Positions 1-10,850 of a stretch of DNA of 64,000 bases are shown one piece after another (within the stretch, counting starts at the first letter, position 1; the number at the start of each line of letters is the position of its first letter). The stretch is from contig JAAXNY010000010.1 of the NCBI GenBank assembly GCA_013420905.1, positions 2,418,001-2,482,000 on the forward strand, written 5' to 3'. This DNA comes from Collybia mongolica (taxonomy: Eukaryota > Basidiomycota > Agaricomycetes > Agaricales > Clitocybaceae). The translations under genes were made by a program, and so were the position numbers. Under the pieces are notes generated by a model. The model did no database searches. It was given only the letters and a program-made list of their open reading frames with translations, and was not told where the DNA came from.

Positions 1-478
1 ATGTCCTATTTGACTGTCCAAGGCATGGACGGGAAGACAAGCCCAGCCACCAGCTGCGCTATGCGTGGCTGGTTGAATTCCTTTTGGAGAACAAAAATGC
101 ATTCGCGTTTGATGTTCCCTAGACCTAAACAGGCTAGGGGCAGTACTCAGTGTTCTAAGTGACAGCTATAGGGTGCCCCCTGCCCGAACATGCAAACCTG
201 GATAATTGGTGGACCTGAAGCCACCACCTGCTACAGGGCACCGCAGCAGGGGGCCCACCCCCTGGCATAGATTGGCCCTTCCAGCCTGTGTATAATGAGC
301 TCTGGCTCCATTCGCTAGTCTGACCCCAGTCGGGCGAGCACCCTAGCCCTGCAGCGCTTTGTCTCCTGCCCCCCTCTCCCCCCCCCTTTTGCCCAATTAC
401 TACTTGTAGTGACCAGCACATGTATTACGTACAGTTGGTATATAAAATGTTGAACCAAAAAAAAAAAAAAAAAAAAAA
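1..478 (+). mobile_element. 3' end of a Tad1-like LINE, cut by the window edge
   Basis: The stretch matches, base for base with few differences, the last part of the nearly complete LINE at 53885-59690: the end of ORF2, a roughly 330-bp 3' UTR and a terminal poly(A) tract (457-478). The longer A tail (about 22 versus 15) marks a separate insertion. The host sequence after the tail belongs to a decayed transposase relic. The target duplication cannot be seen because the 5' end lies outside the window. Confidence 0.9.
3..122 (+). CDS. C-terminal end of LINE ORF2 (partial)
   Basis: About 39 codons read in the same frame as the end of ORF2 in the LINE at 54489-59345 and stop at the equivalent TAG. 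The segment covers the tail of the C-terminal Cys/His motif (a DCPRH core is visible) and the conserved acidic and aromatic end of the protein. It is open, so this copy is not visibly dead in the part that can be seen. Everything upstream, including endonuclease, reverse transcriptase and RNase H, lies beyond the window edge. Confidence 0.85.
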   Translation, partial: VLFDCPRHGREDKPSHQLRYAWLVEFLLENKNAFAFDVP

Positions 479-654
479 GATCTTTGAGCATCACTCATAA
501 TTGGAGTTCGTCCGGTTCGCAACTTGCAGAAGACTCAGAAGGGTCTTCCAGATCGAAATCAAACTGACTGTCTGGTTCAGAACTACGGTCATCGAGATCT
601 CCAGCTCTGAAATGACTTCAATCCAATATCTCAGATAAATTGGAAGATGCAAAA

Positions 655-1006
655 ACAGCACTCACCCGTCCATCAGCTCAAGGCCATCTGATTCCGTTGG
701 GGAGTTGGGCTCATGGTGGTTTGGAAGCGGTATATCATCATCAAGGTCCAAGTTGAGGCTATTGGGGTTCTAGAAGTTGATTGCATGAGTGATCTCAGAA
801 ACATCATAATTTCGTACTTGTAGTCGACGACGACGTTTGCCCTTTCTGATGCGAGATTTTTGAGTGTCAACCTGTTCTTGAGTCATTTGTTCTTCCAAAT
901 TACGCTGGGCCGCATGGCTATACCAAGTGCGTATCGGAATGGCCTTTCCTCCGGGGGGTGCTTGACAGAATTTCTGACAAGTGCAGAGAGCCGTCTTCGT
1001 CGACAT
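655..1006 (-). pseudogene. Relic of the N-terminal part of a Tnp2-type (CACTA-like) transposase gene
   Basis: The minus-strand translation begins with a short Cys-rich module (CTCQKFC, then a Gly/Lys-rich stretch and TWYSHAAQR). I recognise this from the N-termini of basidiomycete Tnp2-family and related transposases. It continues into an acidic linker that must be read across a frame change near 780. No DDE catalytic core follows: to the left lie only about 180 bp and then the LINE poly(A). It is therefore a truncated dead fragment, probably the target into which the LINE inserted. The family call rests on the pattern of the N-terminal module alone, so it is tentative. The interval 479-654 shows nothing else I can support. 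Confidence 0.45.
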
Positions 1007-1501
1007 CGAACGCAGTCAACTTGGATGCGCCAAGTTCAACTTGAATCATGTGACATCGCAGTTACCAAAAATAAATCCACTCAGATGACGTAGGTAAATT
1101 ATTGAAGTAGGTAACTGAGCTGTTAATCAACAAACGCCTCGCAGAGTCAGTTTTTCACCATTCGATCAGTCCACGTTGGATTGGGTCACCTGGGATCAAC
1201 GCATTTCTCACTGGGAATGATGGGCCACTGATAGTAGTGGTAAATTTTTCCTGACCAAATCCTACTGTACTGAACTCTACCGAAACCCGGTTACCGAATA
1301 AGCCTTTATTTTCCTCAGACCAACCCGCCCACCTGACCTCGGGCTTCTTATCACAAAGCGACCAAGGTCCAGATAACATACGCTTCACCAGCAATAATTT
1401 AAATTATATGCAATATTTTACGAATGAAAGAGCATTAAGTTGGTTATGTTCGTCTCATGTTCCTCTTCCCATCTGCTGAATAGCTTTCTAAGGACCTGCA
1501 A

Positions 1502-3221
1502 TTATGCCTCCAGATCCATCCTCACACATCGTTGATGAGCTGGCGACTCTTGATTCCCAAACCAGCCTTCAACACGAGATTGCTGGTTCCTCAGGATAAC
1601 ACCTGGTTTTGTCCAACCGGGGGTTGTGTCTCCTCTCACAATGTTGAGCTTCGATGCCGATGACTGTGAATTCTGGCTTCTAACATGCAATGTACATGCC
1701 TCTTGGCGGAGGTTGAGCAGCATTCGGGCCGTAAGCAGGGAGTGGAGCACACGCTGAATGCTAAACAATATGGACAGGTTGAAAAAAGTGAGTTTCTACG
1801 AGTATTGCCTATGATATCGGGAACGCACGATACCAGATATGCCTAAATGGAAGTTTAAAGGTCAGCACGAAAAAGTGTAGCGGAACCAGTTGTAATTTAC
1901 GGATTCTTTGTGGAGCATAACAATGTTTGCTGTGGACAATGCTGTAGTATGTGTATGAGCGGGAGTTTCATGACCAAGGGAGTTGGTCCTAAAAGACTCA
2001 CCAATCATTACTACGTAATAGGATACACCTGTTTTTGGGTTGCGATAGAGTCTGCATACATACAAACAGAAATAAAGCAATAGCTTTACCGTCTTTGTAA
2101 AACGTATAGATTAACGATGTTTTATACGATCCCATCCGATCTGGGTTTCAAAAATTAGTACAGTTGTGAGGTACCATGCATACATACATACAGTGCTGAA
2201 CGCCTTTCACCACAGTCATTATTGAGATCACTGCAAGACTGTCAGTCTCAGGGAAGCGGCAAGCAGAGAGAGGCCAAGGGATATATAGCTCACTCGTCTG
2301 ATGCACTAGGAGTGCCGCATACGCCCACTGCAACGCCGTAATAGTATTTTTATCAAAGCACGCAGGGACAGTTGGGACGGGGCTGGCCGTCTTGTTCGCT
2401 AGGCAGAATTTGGATCAGTGAGCGCGCATGCATGCTATATCATGGGGTGTTTACGTATTAGAGAATGAGTTCTATAAAATATGTATCCGATTATGCCGGC
2501 TAAAGCGTTAATAATGGATATCACAATTAGGACGATCTTGATATTCCGGGTTCGCTCCCAGAGAGCCCAGACTCGTATGGTTAATATTACTGTTGGAACT
2601 TGTGAGCTTCAAATATAGAGCATCGGGGATATAGTATAAAACATTCAGCAATAATTATTCCGAAACTAATCAGCCCTGTGATAGGAAAGTCAGACTTGTG
2701 CATGCGCGTAGATATTGAAATGATTTACATCCTTCGATTGTGTACAGAGGAGTACACACATTGACAGATTCCGCAGATGTAAGTTGTCCTAAGCACATCG
2801 TTGAGTTTGAAATAAATTAACCCTGGAAATATACTCACGGTATAAGGAAATAAAAGTGTCGATAAAGACAAGATATCTAGTGAGAAAGAAAAGGACCGTG
2901 CCCATGTTCCAGGGAGGGTTCCACGCATAGGCGGCCTCAAGCTCCAGGGTGAAAAACCAGTCAGTGACCTATGAGATAACAGTCTGATTAATGCTGGAGA
3001 ACGAACAACAATTCTTCATGTGTACCAAAAGAGCGGCACTAGATACTGTAATACTCTGGTCAGTCAGAGTTGTATGAGATGCACTTCATGCAAAAGCGCT
3101 CAGACCATGTATATACTGTGGGAGAAGCGACACCAAATGAGAACGGATCCAATGAGAATGGTTTAACAGCGGGCTCGCTCACCGTATATGCCTGATATTC
3201 GACAAGTAATTCCAGACTCAT
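1502..3221 (-). CDS. DUF6533 family seven-helix-type membrane protein (left-arm copy, gene a)
   Basis: This is a multi-exon gene on the minus strand. The start at 3221 gives a short first exon (MSLELLVEYQAYT), followed by a GTGAGC donor. The second exon carries the hallmark DUF6533 segment (DWFFTLELEAAYAW, then a WNMG..LFFLTRY helix). Later exons give a helix ending in the family signature IRVWALWER, a VHQT loop, a KGVQH segment, a TFYKDG-type loop and a last exon with VLHSLLTARMLLNLRQ before a soluble tail. Family members are predicted to have seven membrane helices; their function is unknown. It is the inverted twin of the gene at 39630-41347. I see no clear inactivating change, though exon joins are by eye. 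Confidence 0.75.
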
Positions 3222-4346
3222 GTTAGCCAGAGGTAACGCCGAGAAATGAACGGAATGAAAAAGGAGAGGATTATGTGTGGCGGCTTGCCCAGAAACAAAG
3301 TATAGAGAACGAAGAGCGGAGGAAAGAAGGACTGTTGCGACGGCGCAGTATCATTGGTATGATAAGGGAGTCATGGAATTTTCTGTTTTAGTTGATATCA
3401 AGATGTAATGATACAGCCGAATCAGGTCCTAGGAAAGAGCAATGATTGCTATGGAACTAAGAGCTGGTAGGGGATAGGACCTAGGGACGGGGTGAGAAAC
3501 CTGTCTATATGTTTAATCCGCATTTTCAATGTCGGGCGACATACGCAGTAGCCTTAGAGGGTTCCCCACCAATATTCAAGGTTCCTAGGACAGTCGTTCG
3601 TAATTCACTTTGATGACTGATAATCAGTGAAGCGCTATATTGTGCTACTTTAGGAAGCAGATGATCACCAGATCTTCCAGGGTTTGATCAAATGTGCCAG
3701 ATCTTCTAGGGTTTGATCAAATGTGTTGTTGTCGAAGCTCCAAGAACAAGGTCAGAACATACATGGGTGTTTGTGCCTGCGAAACGTCCCGAAGAAGGCC
3801 GCTCCCATCATATACACCCCCCAATAGAACCAGGCGATTTTCCTTCACCCTGAACTTCAAAAAATTTATGATTTCCTAGGGTTCAACATTCAATATTCAT
3901 TAGTGATCACCCGGCATTATCTGTGAAAATGACTTTGATGCTGCATCCAGGGCTCTTGAAGTACAAAGCGCATGATATGCAGTATAATGTGATGATCTCG
4001 ATCCTGCGTTGCGTCCGGAGTTGACGTACTAGGTTGCATATTGAGGCTGAGCATGACGCAGATATTTTTTCTTCCACTTCAACACTTCAGTTGACCTGAT
4101 CCGGCGGCGAATCTTGCTAAAGTTGGCTTAATGCCATCGACCTGGTTTGGGACTTGAATGATCACTGCCTGAAGCTTTCTGACCAGCAGGACGAGTATGT
4201 GTCCAATTCTGTTCCTTTCCCAGGGGCGATCGCTGACTTCTGCTGTATGGCCCCAGCACACGGACACGAGTCACCTCTACAGCTGCCACAAATGGCACCT
4301 CAAGTCCAAGGCTCCAATAAGCGCCTCCGCCCCTTGATTCACCGGG

Positions 4347-5009
4347 TTGTGCTTCTTGTGCTGTGATGACCAGTGGTTCACCAGCAAAGACAGCTGGAGC
4401 GGCCACTGCGCGGACCACCCTGCACATCTCGAGATGCTACCTATCCAATGCAACCCCTTGATCTACGCCAAGAATCTCGCCGCACACAAGATTTGCTTCT
4501 GGTGTCTTGGCGACATGAGCCTTCATCCTGCCTGCCGTATGCAGCGGTTCATCACCCGCGCCCAGTGGCAGAAACACGAACAAAAGCACCTTGCAGAGTC
4601 ATCCAACAACGGCTACAAGATGCCGGTCTGCCCACAGCCACAGTGCACAGGGCCATTCAGCTCGTCCAGAGACCGGGACTTCCACTTTCAGCAAGCCCCT
4701 CAAAAAGACCGGAAGGGGCACTCAAGCGCAGCCGTTCCGAAGAAGAAAAAGGACAGCCACTCAAACACGCAAGACAGGCCGGTGATGTGGGTCGATGTAG
4801 AATTCCCATCTGAGAGCTATTCCTTTGTGGACCGGACGACTGTCGATTTCAGTGATTTGAAATTTGTGCTTAGCTCGTTCCACCTTGGTCCTGGGCCCGA
4901 TTGGCTTTTGCGGCGTCAAGTTCTCCCGACTCGTCGGTGTTGGCAAAATGGTCAATGGACGTCTGCACGCCAGAGCTTTTGGAAGCCAGCTTGTCGACCA
5001 GCCGGTTAG
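4347..5009 (+). pseudogene. C2H2-type zinc-finger protein fragment with frame damage
   Basis: The reading frame has three Cys/His clusters with finger-like spacing. The first is CFLCC...W..H....H, the second ICFWC......W.KHEQKH and the third PVCPQPQC......FHFQ. It opens on a TTG with an in-frame stop just upstream, so the true start is missing or an intron precedes it. After the third finger the likely continuation, a Lys/Arg-rich tail with a KRSRSEEEK core, lies in the next frame (about 4690-4790), which indicates a frameshift. Similar finger trios occur at the ends of fungal FluG/DUF3435-type proteins, but that link is inference. It lies in the part of the left arm missing from the right arm. 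Confidence 0.45.
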
Positions 5010-5115
5010 ACCTTCTTATCCTCGACAAATTTATGTTCCTCCCACTGCTGTCGGGGAGGCATACCGAGGATGACAGCGCTCTTAACCCCAAATTCGCAGA
5101 GGCCGGGATACCTAT

Positions 5116-6700
5116 TCAGCAACAACGGTGAGGTGCGCATTGGATCCGCTCGAGGAGCCACCAGAACGGCGTGGCGTAGGTCATATCAGAGGTCTTGGTC
5201 TTACCAGCACTGCTAGTGAGCATGCCACCGATGCGGCCGTGGATGTCAGCGATGATGGAGCCTGAATCGCCGGGTTGGAACAACTCTCCAGACTCAGTGT
5301 TGTAGTTGATAATTGCCCACCTCATGGAGGTTGTACTGATAGACATGTTCCCAAAGAAGTGTTTGCGAACGATGGGGTGCCGTTCGCGCGGCCGAGTGTG
5401 GTGCCAGTGGCACTGCCAATCTTGACGACTAAGAGGCACGGTTCGCCGTCTTGGTCCCTCATGTAGGAGGCGCGCATGAGCTTATCGGTGATGGAGCCTC
5501 TAAGCGGGAACAGACGATCTCGAGGATATTTAAACCGCCAGTTGGCGTCCCCCACAAAGGTAGCATTTAGTAGTGAATGGTTGTGGCGTCAGCTTGGTTC
5601 CTAGATATAAATAACGTTTAGACTAGTAGGTCAGATAGCTAAAACGCACCAAGATCCATCATATTGCCTTGAAACGTCACCGAGCTTTGCGCGGTCGACC
5701 TAGAAAACGCCCCAGTCTTCAGTGAAACGGTGCTTGTCGACGCCGGTTCTCCAATCTCGAGTTTGATCGAATCGGTGAGGCCTGCATTGCCAAGCAGGAG
5801 GACGCTCCTACAAGACACACTTTGGTGGTGAGCATAGTCGAAATTGCCCACATTGGGTCCAAAGAGTATGTGACAGTACATGAGTCCCAGGAGTCTATCG
5901 CTATCGCCACCCTCGGCGAGGTAGACGGCCATTGTTCCCTGAGCGTTGGGCCTGGCCCTGGTGACGATGGAGAGGCCGAGGGCAGAAGTGAAGGGACTAT
6001 TGGAGCGGGTGCAAGTCACTAACGTGTCTGCGAAGCCGAGGACCGATCTCGCGCGTGTAAATGGACTCGCGGAAGTCAACATCAACGTCGGTGATCTCGT
6101 AGCGCTTGAAAAAGGGCTAAGACGTCCTGAGCCGCCTTGGGGGCAGCAATGGCGGAGGTACGCCAATCTAGATGGTGACGTGACTGACAACCGGTTTCTT
6201 TGACTTCGGTTTTGCCATTTCTTCATCGATGTCGTCTTCGTCTTTGTTGTCTCTTCGTCTGAGGGCGATCGTCGACCTCGACCGTCTTAAAGCGGACGAC
6301 GTCAATGGTCGTGATGGTGATTTAGAAATCCCAGTTATCAAGTTCTATAAAAAGATGTATGCCTTGTGAGACCTCATAATATTGTCAACCTCCAAGCCTG
6401 GGCCGTCGTTCCAGAATTCCGCAATCCGATAGTTAAACACCTCCACAGCTCCTTTTGATGGCGCTGGGCCTCAGATCCTTTGGGCGGAAACCACTTCTCG
6501 CCCGTGCGGTACACCAACATGGGCTCGGAAGGGAGGCCGGTGTAGTAGGGTAGTGCCTCCTTCCTGGAGACAGCGTGCTGGTCAGAGAAGGAATGTAGGG
6601 AATATCGCTGGACGGGGCGCCGCGGCCAAAGCCTACGGCGGTGGAGGTCGAGGAGATAGGAGGACGCGACGTTTGAATTCCTGGATAGTCCCTTTGTGAT
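5116..6700 (-). pseudogene. Decayed serine-protease-like gene, left-arm copy (keeps the GDSG end)
   Basis: Read on the minus strand from about 6700. The N-terminal part has proline-rich text with the remains of a conserved YYTGLPSEP segment, now frame-shifted. The middle (6226-5640) contains LSIVTRARPNAQGTMAVYLAEGGDSDR and a DLIKLEIGE-like stretch in broken frames. The C-terminal part (5560-5120) contains FQPGDSGSIIADIHGR followed by TPFWWLLERI. The GDSGS core (5249-5280) matches the catalytic serine motif of trypsin-fold proteases. Basidiomycetes have a large uncharacterised family with this order of segments. Several frame changes and stops make it a pseudogene. Compared with the right copy it lacks the acidic helical block before the C-terminal domain. 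Confidence 0.65.
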
Positions 6701-7182
6701 CGAGGGGGGTTCAGTGAAACAATGAAGCCTGGCTAGGTTTGCGTTTGTGAATGTCGGCGAGAACCTGGTGGACCGGACCCTAAAGCCACATCAACAGGAG
6801 CAAACACAGCTGCAGGCACGATGCACATACGGTGAAAACGTCGCGTGCGACGCCCAACGCAAATTCGCACAGGTCAGATCTGCAAGGAAGTAGTGAACAT
6901 CTCAGTAAATATCTCGAAAACAGTTTTTGTCTAATCGCACAGCGAACGACTTGTAAAGGCATTTATTAAACTAGCACGGTACGTGATAAGGTAGATAGAT
7001 GAGAAAAAGGCGAGATGGAAGGTGTGGTGCAGCCACCAGGTTGTAAAATGGTGACATGGCATGTCTGAAATTATTTTACAAGCGCTTTGCGGCACGTTCA
7101 ATGTTCCAACAACTCGTACTAGATCAAACTCTCCTTTTCGACTTTGAAATCTCCTCGCTGCCGGTATATTACACAATCTCTA

Positions 7183-7628
7183 CAGGTGTTTCGGTAAAGC
7201 TTGTCCCATGTGCGTTTGAGCGTTTTTTTAATAAAATAAATACAAAAAATACAAAAAATCGACGGGCGTCGTTCATGACGTACAACACCCTAGAACCATG
7301 GTATTTCGGCGTATAAGTGCTGATATGAAGCAGCGTATACTCCAGCTTGTTGACGAAGGGTGGCAGATCGATGATGTTGCGGCAATCTTTGGTGTCTCAG
7401 TTAAAAGCATTCGACGCTGGGAGGAGAATTACATTACACACGGCAGCGTTTGTCCACCCAACATCCTTCAAGGTCGACCACATATACTGAATGCAGCAGC
7501 TGTCGACAGTCTTTTCAACTTGCTCCATGAAACACCTGCTCTGTATCTCGATGAGATTCAAGAGTGGCTACTCCTTTTCCACAACAAAGCAATCTCAAGA
7601 ACTGCTTTACATGATAATCTGCAAGATC
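7183..7628 (+). repeat. Left terminal inverted repeat of the mariner-type element
   Basis: It starts CAGGTGTTTCGGTAAAGC right after the TA and stays near-identical to the reverse complement of 10405-10850 through the first 110 codons of the transposase. An A/T-rich stretch (about 7226-7260) and a common 5' leader lie between the tip and the ATG at 7298. Confidence 0.9.
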
Positions 7629-8415
7629 TTGGGCTTCAACATAAAATTCTACAAAAGGCAGCCTCTGAACGAGATGATGCAGAGAGGTCTGAGTGGATGT
7701 ACCATGTAATGGACAATTATCAGGCAGATCAGATGATTAATCTTGATGAGTTGAGTAAGGATGGCAAGACACTACTGCGCAAGTATGGACAAGCCCCTCA
7801 TGGTATAGCTCCTGTGCTACATACATCCCTGAATCGAGGAGTATGGTATAGCATCTTGCCAGCTCTTACACTAGATGGTTACATTGCAGTCTGTGTCATT
7901 GAAGGTTCCATTGATGGTGCAGAATCCTATGACTTTGTCCTCAATGACCTGGTGAGTCAGCTATCTACCAATGTGTTCATTGGCATCCTAACATGACTAG
8001 TCATTAGGATCCCATAATGAATCCCTTTCCAGGACCTTAGAGTGTCATTGTTCTTGATAACTGCTGCACTCATAAAAATATTGCAGTGCGAGAGCTTGTA
8101 GAGTCAATTGGTGAGTTCTTTTGTGTTCAAGTTGATGTCCTGAGCCATGAGCTAATCCTGGTTGGATATTCCAGGATGTATACTTCTCTTTCTTCCACCA
8201 TACTCACCAGATTATAGTCCAATTGAAGAGAGTTTCAGCTGCTGTAAGTCACTGATGCATCCCCATACCTATATGAACCCTTATTCTGGTATATAGTAAA
8301 GGCATATCTACAGCGCCATTATCAACACTTTCAGAACTCCCTCTTTCCAGAGCAGGATCTCATTGAAGCATGTTTTGCAGCAATTACACCAGAGAAAGCC
8401 AGGGGGTGGTTTTGA
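7298..8415 (+). pseudogene. IS630/Tc1-type DD34E transposase, one in-frame stop
   Basis: The protein cuts and pastes the element. The N-terminus (residues 1-60) is a helix-turn-helix of the Homeodomain-like type (MKQRILQLVDEGW...VAAIFGVSVKSIRRW). Exons 7298-7951, 8008-8110, 8175-8243 and 8297-8415 join on GT-AG introns to about 314 codons, in line with the family. The catalytic residues are D150 (INLDELSKD), D235 (VLDNCCTH) and E270 (SPIEESF). The 34-residue spacing between the last two gives DD34E. One TAG (8038-8040) interrupts the segment before D235, at a position where relatives usually have an arginine. The rest is well preserved, so inactivation is recent. Confidence 0.88.
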
Positions 8416-8634
8416 GACTATGGCTACCTTTCTTAATGTGAGACAATGATTGTATTAAGGTAGAAACAGCTACGAGGATGGGTATCTAGGCCAGTACATG
8501 GAGATTAACCTGTTGTAAAGAACAAAATCCGAAGCTGGGGGGGGGTATTGCATCTATAATAAAAGATGTTAAATTAAAACTGTAATGTGGAGCTGAGGAC
8601 ATTGATATGTTGGTCAAGAAAATAGGATACTACA

Positions 8635-10040
8635 TCAAGTTAATGATGTGGTTTGTGTCACTTTACAAGCAGCCTTGATACAATGAATGTGAAATGGCCC
8701 AAGCCCAGCCCACTGCCACATTTCAGTATCAACAGCTTCAAAATCATCTCCAACATGGAAACCAAGCTTTACTAACCCTTGATGTTCATTCTCTCCAAGC
8801 CCATGTTTGATACACCATTCATTCAGTGATAGAATACTTGGTGGGTTGTATGTAGATCCCAACAGAGTCTGAGATGGACCTGAAACTGGTGTTGAAGGGA
8901 ACTGGGACTGGAGTGGTGGTGGTGTATTCATGTGTGAAACATTGTAGAACTGGGATGGTCCTGGTGTTGCTGGTGGGTGCATCAAATATCCATAATGAGG
9001 AGGTGGTGTGAATGGATAGTATTGTGAATATGGTGATGGTGGTAATCCAAACCCTGGAGGTATACCTTGATAGGACTGTATGTGATGCCCTGGATTTGTG
9101 CTTGATAATGCATGTGGGCTGGTCATTGATCCACTATGAAGGTCAAGGCAATCTTTCATGGTGAAAAGAGGAGCACCAATTGGAGGCCTCTTGAAATCAC
9201 TTATTTTGCGCTTCTGATGTCCATATAAGTCAAGTGTGTAAGATGAGTTTGAACAATAAAACTGGGCTCACAATCCCATGGCCCCAGGCCTTCAAACGAG
9301 GATGAGTGAGCTCAAAATGCCAATTAGCATTAGGACTCTTATGATTGAAGTAGTGCAGGTGTGGGTGAGTTCCATAGCTTCCTACTGGATAGAGATTTTT
9401 GAGATTTTTGATAATGGGTTCAAGCTGTTGATCAAGAGATAGCTAGAAATAATTTAGAACAGGAGGAATAGTTTCGTGGCATAGGATACCTTTTGACCCC
9501 ACTGGGAATCATCCTTGATTGAGTCTGATTTGTCCTTGATGTGCTGTTGGTTTGCTGGACACCTTGGCATTGGTAGCATGACATAAATTGGTGGAACCTT
9601 CTTGATAGCTTGTAATTGTTTTCGCATTTCCCAAAATCCAGCATTATTAGTAAGTGGTAGGTCATCTTTTCTTTTCAATGATAGGGCCCATTTCATCTCA
9701 TTAATGAGGAGACAGTCCAGTGGTATGCCTACTGTATCAGAGATTTTGTGTTGCAAGTCTTCCCATGTCATTTTGCGTGTCAAGGTGAATGGCCCTTGCA
9801 CATCTGGCTTCTGCACAACTAGCTTGTCACCCTTACTTGTCCTACCTCATACAAGCTTGTGAGGAATTGCAATTTCAATGTAGACAGCAATGTGAAAGCT
9901 GCAAAATTTGGCTGACACCAGGATTTTCTCTTTCCTGGGTTGGCCACGAGGTTGTTTGACTGGTGAAGCATGAACCTCATCATCACTGGTGCAAGAACCT
10001 GCATAGGTGTGTAGCTTCTTGTTTTGATGTTTGTGTGATT
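8635..10040 (-). CDS. Cargo gene region of the mariner-type element: low-complexity linker plus SAM-like end
   Basis: Several minus-strand open segments look like exons of one gene reading leftward. One (9816-9454) has a beta-grasp-like pattern: GPFTLTRKMTWEDLQHKIS, a Leu/Trp-rich core and PIYVMLPMPRCP. Another (9159-8635) is Pro/Ser/Tyr-rich and ends in LSLNEWCIKHGLG...GFHVGDDFEAVD..W.WAGLGPF...IKAA, which resembles a SAM-type helical bundle. Similar two-part proteins are common as uncharacterised, transposon-linked genes in basidiomycetes. Nothing catalytic is visible. The exon joins are not resolved, and frame damage cannot be excluded. The gene probably begins further right, in frame with the duplicated transposase N-terminus. 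Confidence 0.45.
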
Positions 10041-10042
10041 TC

Positions 10043-10735
10043 TCAGAGTGTTGCTTTTGATTGTGAGGTGGCTTGGATGATTGGGAGGAGTGGTTTTGGT
10101 GGGTGGAATCCAGCAATGGTCCATGATGAGCAGGTGGTGGAAAGGGGTAGCTCATCATCTGAGCTATCAGAGTCTGGGTGTTTGTGAGATTTGTGCTTGG
10201 ATGCGGTCCTCACACCTTGTTGCAAACATGTTTCCAAAATATGCATGAGCAACTCATGGTCAGATGACTCTGAATTCTGCTCTTGCTGTTTTGTTTTCTT
10301 AGCAGGTATGTGGATCTTGAGTTTGGCCTGGGTTGCTGCAGCACGTCGCACTTCTTCTGCACTGCATATTTTGGAAACACGTTTGCAACAAGGTGTGAGG
10401 ACCTGATCTTGCAGATTATCATGTAAAGCAGTTCTTGAGATTGCTTTGTTGTGGAAAAGGAGTAGCCACTCTTGAATCTCATCGAGATACAGAGCAGGTG
10501 TTTCATGGAGCAAGTTGAAAAGACTGTCGACAGCTGCTGCATTCAGTATATGTGGTCGACCTTGAAGGATGTTGGGTGGACAAACGCTGCCGTGTGTAAT
10601 GTAATTCTCCTCCCAGCGTCGAATGCTTTTAACTGAGACACCAAAGATTGCCGCAACATCATCGATCTGCCACCCTTCGTCAACAAGCTGGAGTATACGC
10701 TGCTTCATATCAGCACTTATACGCCGAAATACCAT
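10043..10735 (-). CDS. Chimeric ORF: transposase DNA-binding domain fused to the cargo gene
   Basis: The first 110 residues are identical in sequence to the transposase N-terminus (MVFRRISADMKQRILQLVDE... to HDNLQDQ), because the start lies in the right terminal repeat. At the inner repeat boundary (10405) the frame runs straight into unrelated text. That text contains a paired basic motif (KLKIHIPAKKTKQQEQ) and an acidic Ser/Asp stretch (HPDSDSSDDE). The result is a 230-residue open frame with a helix-turn-helix module and a new C-terminal part. It could be made from the promoter in the terminal repeat. Whether it continues by splicing into the exons at 9816-8635 is unknown. Confidence 0.6.
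   Translation of the reverse strand: MVFRRISADMKQRILQLVDEGWQIDDVAAIFGVSVKSIRRWEENYITHGSVCPPNILQGRPHILNAAAVDSLFNLLHETPALYLDEIQEWLLLFHNKAISRTALHDNLQDQVLTPCCKRVSKICSAEEVRRAAATQAKLKIHIPAKKTKQQEQNSESSDHELLMHILETCLQQGVRTASKHKSHKHPDSDSSDDELPLSTTCSSWTIAGFHPPKPLLPIIQATSQSKATL
10205..10403. repeat. 41-bp inverted repeat at the inner edge of the right terminal repeat
   Basis: Positions 10205-10245 and 10363-10403 are reverse complements with one mismatch. They enclose 117 bp of cargo coding sequence. The outer copy touches the inner boundary of the right terminal repeat (10405). This looks like a scar of the event that built the long repeats. Confidence 0.8.
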
Positions 10736-10850
10736 GGTTCTAGGGTGTTGTACGTCATGAACGACGCCCGTCGATTTTTTGTATTTTTTGTATTTATTTT
10801 ATTAAAAAAACGCTCAAACGCACGTGGGACAAGCTTTACCGAAACACCTG
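10405..10850 (-). repeat. Right terminal inverted repeat of the mariner-type element
   Basis: This is the reverse complement of 7183-7628 with only scattered differences. It ends ...CCGAAACACCTG directly before the TA duplicate. It contains the start and first 110 codons of a transposase reading frame on the minus strand. Confidence 0.9.

Larger units (their letters stand above)
1297..7000. repeat. Outer left arm (B) of the large inverted duplication
   Basis: Read on the minus strand, this arm matches 37485-41556 on the plus strand gene by gene and often base by base. It contains the DUF6533 gene, the intergenic strip, the protease-like relic and a sequence near 6780-6960. It also holds about 1.8 kb (roughly 3840-5640) absent from the right arm, which includes the zinc-finger relic and the C-terminal half of the protease-like gene. 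The outer match ends near 1297, where the right copy is cut by a KDZ-linked element. The inner match fades near 7000. Confidence 0.9.
7183..10850. mobile_element. IS630/Tc1-mariner-type DNA transposon with long terminal inverted repeats and cargo
   Basis: A 3668-bp element is flanked by TA on both sides (7181-7182 and 10851-10852), the target duplication expected for this superfamily. Both ends read CAGGTGTTTCGGTAAAGC inward. The inverted repeats are unusually long, about 446 bp each. They include the first 110 codons of the transposase, so both ends encode the DNA-binding domain. Between them lie a spliced DD34E transposase on the plus strand and a second, unrelated gene region on the minus strand. 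It interrupts the last exon of DUF6533 gene b. Confidence 0.92.

Noticed and set aside
1155..1394. 79-codon minus-strand frame at the outer edge of the left arm
   Set aside because: The frame is open but matches nothing I recognise, and the counterpart in the right arm is interrupted. The support is too weak to call a gene.
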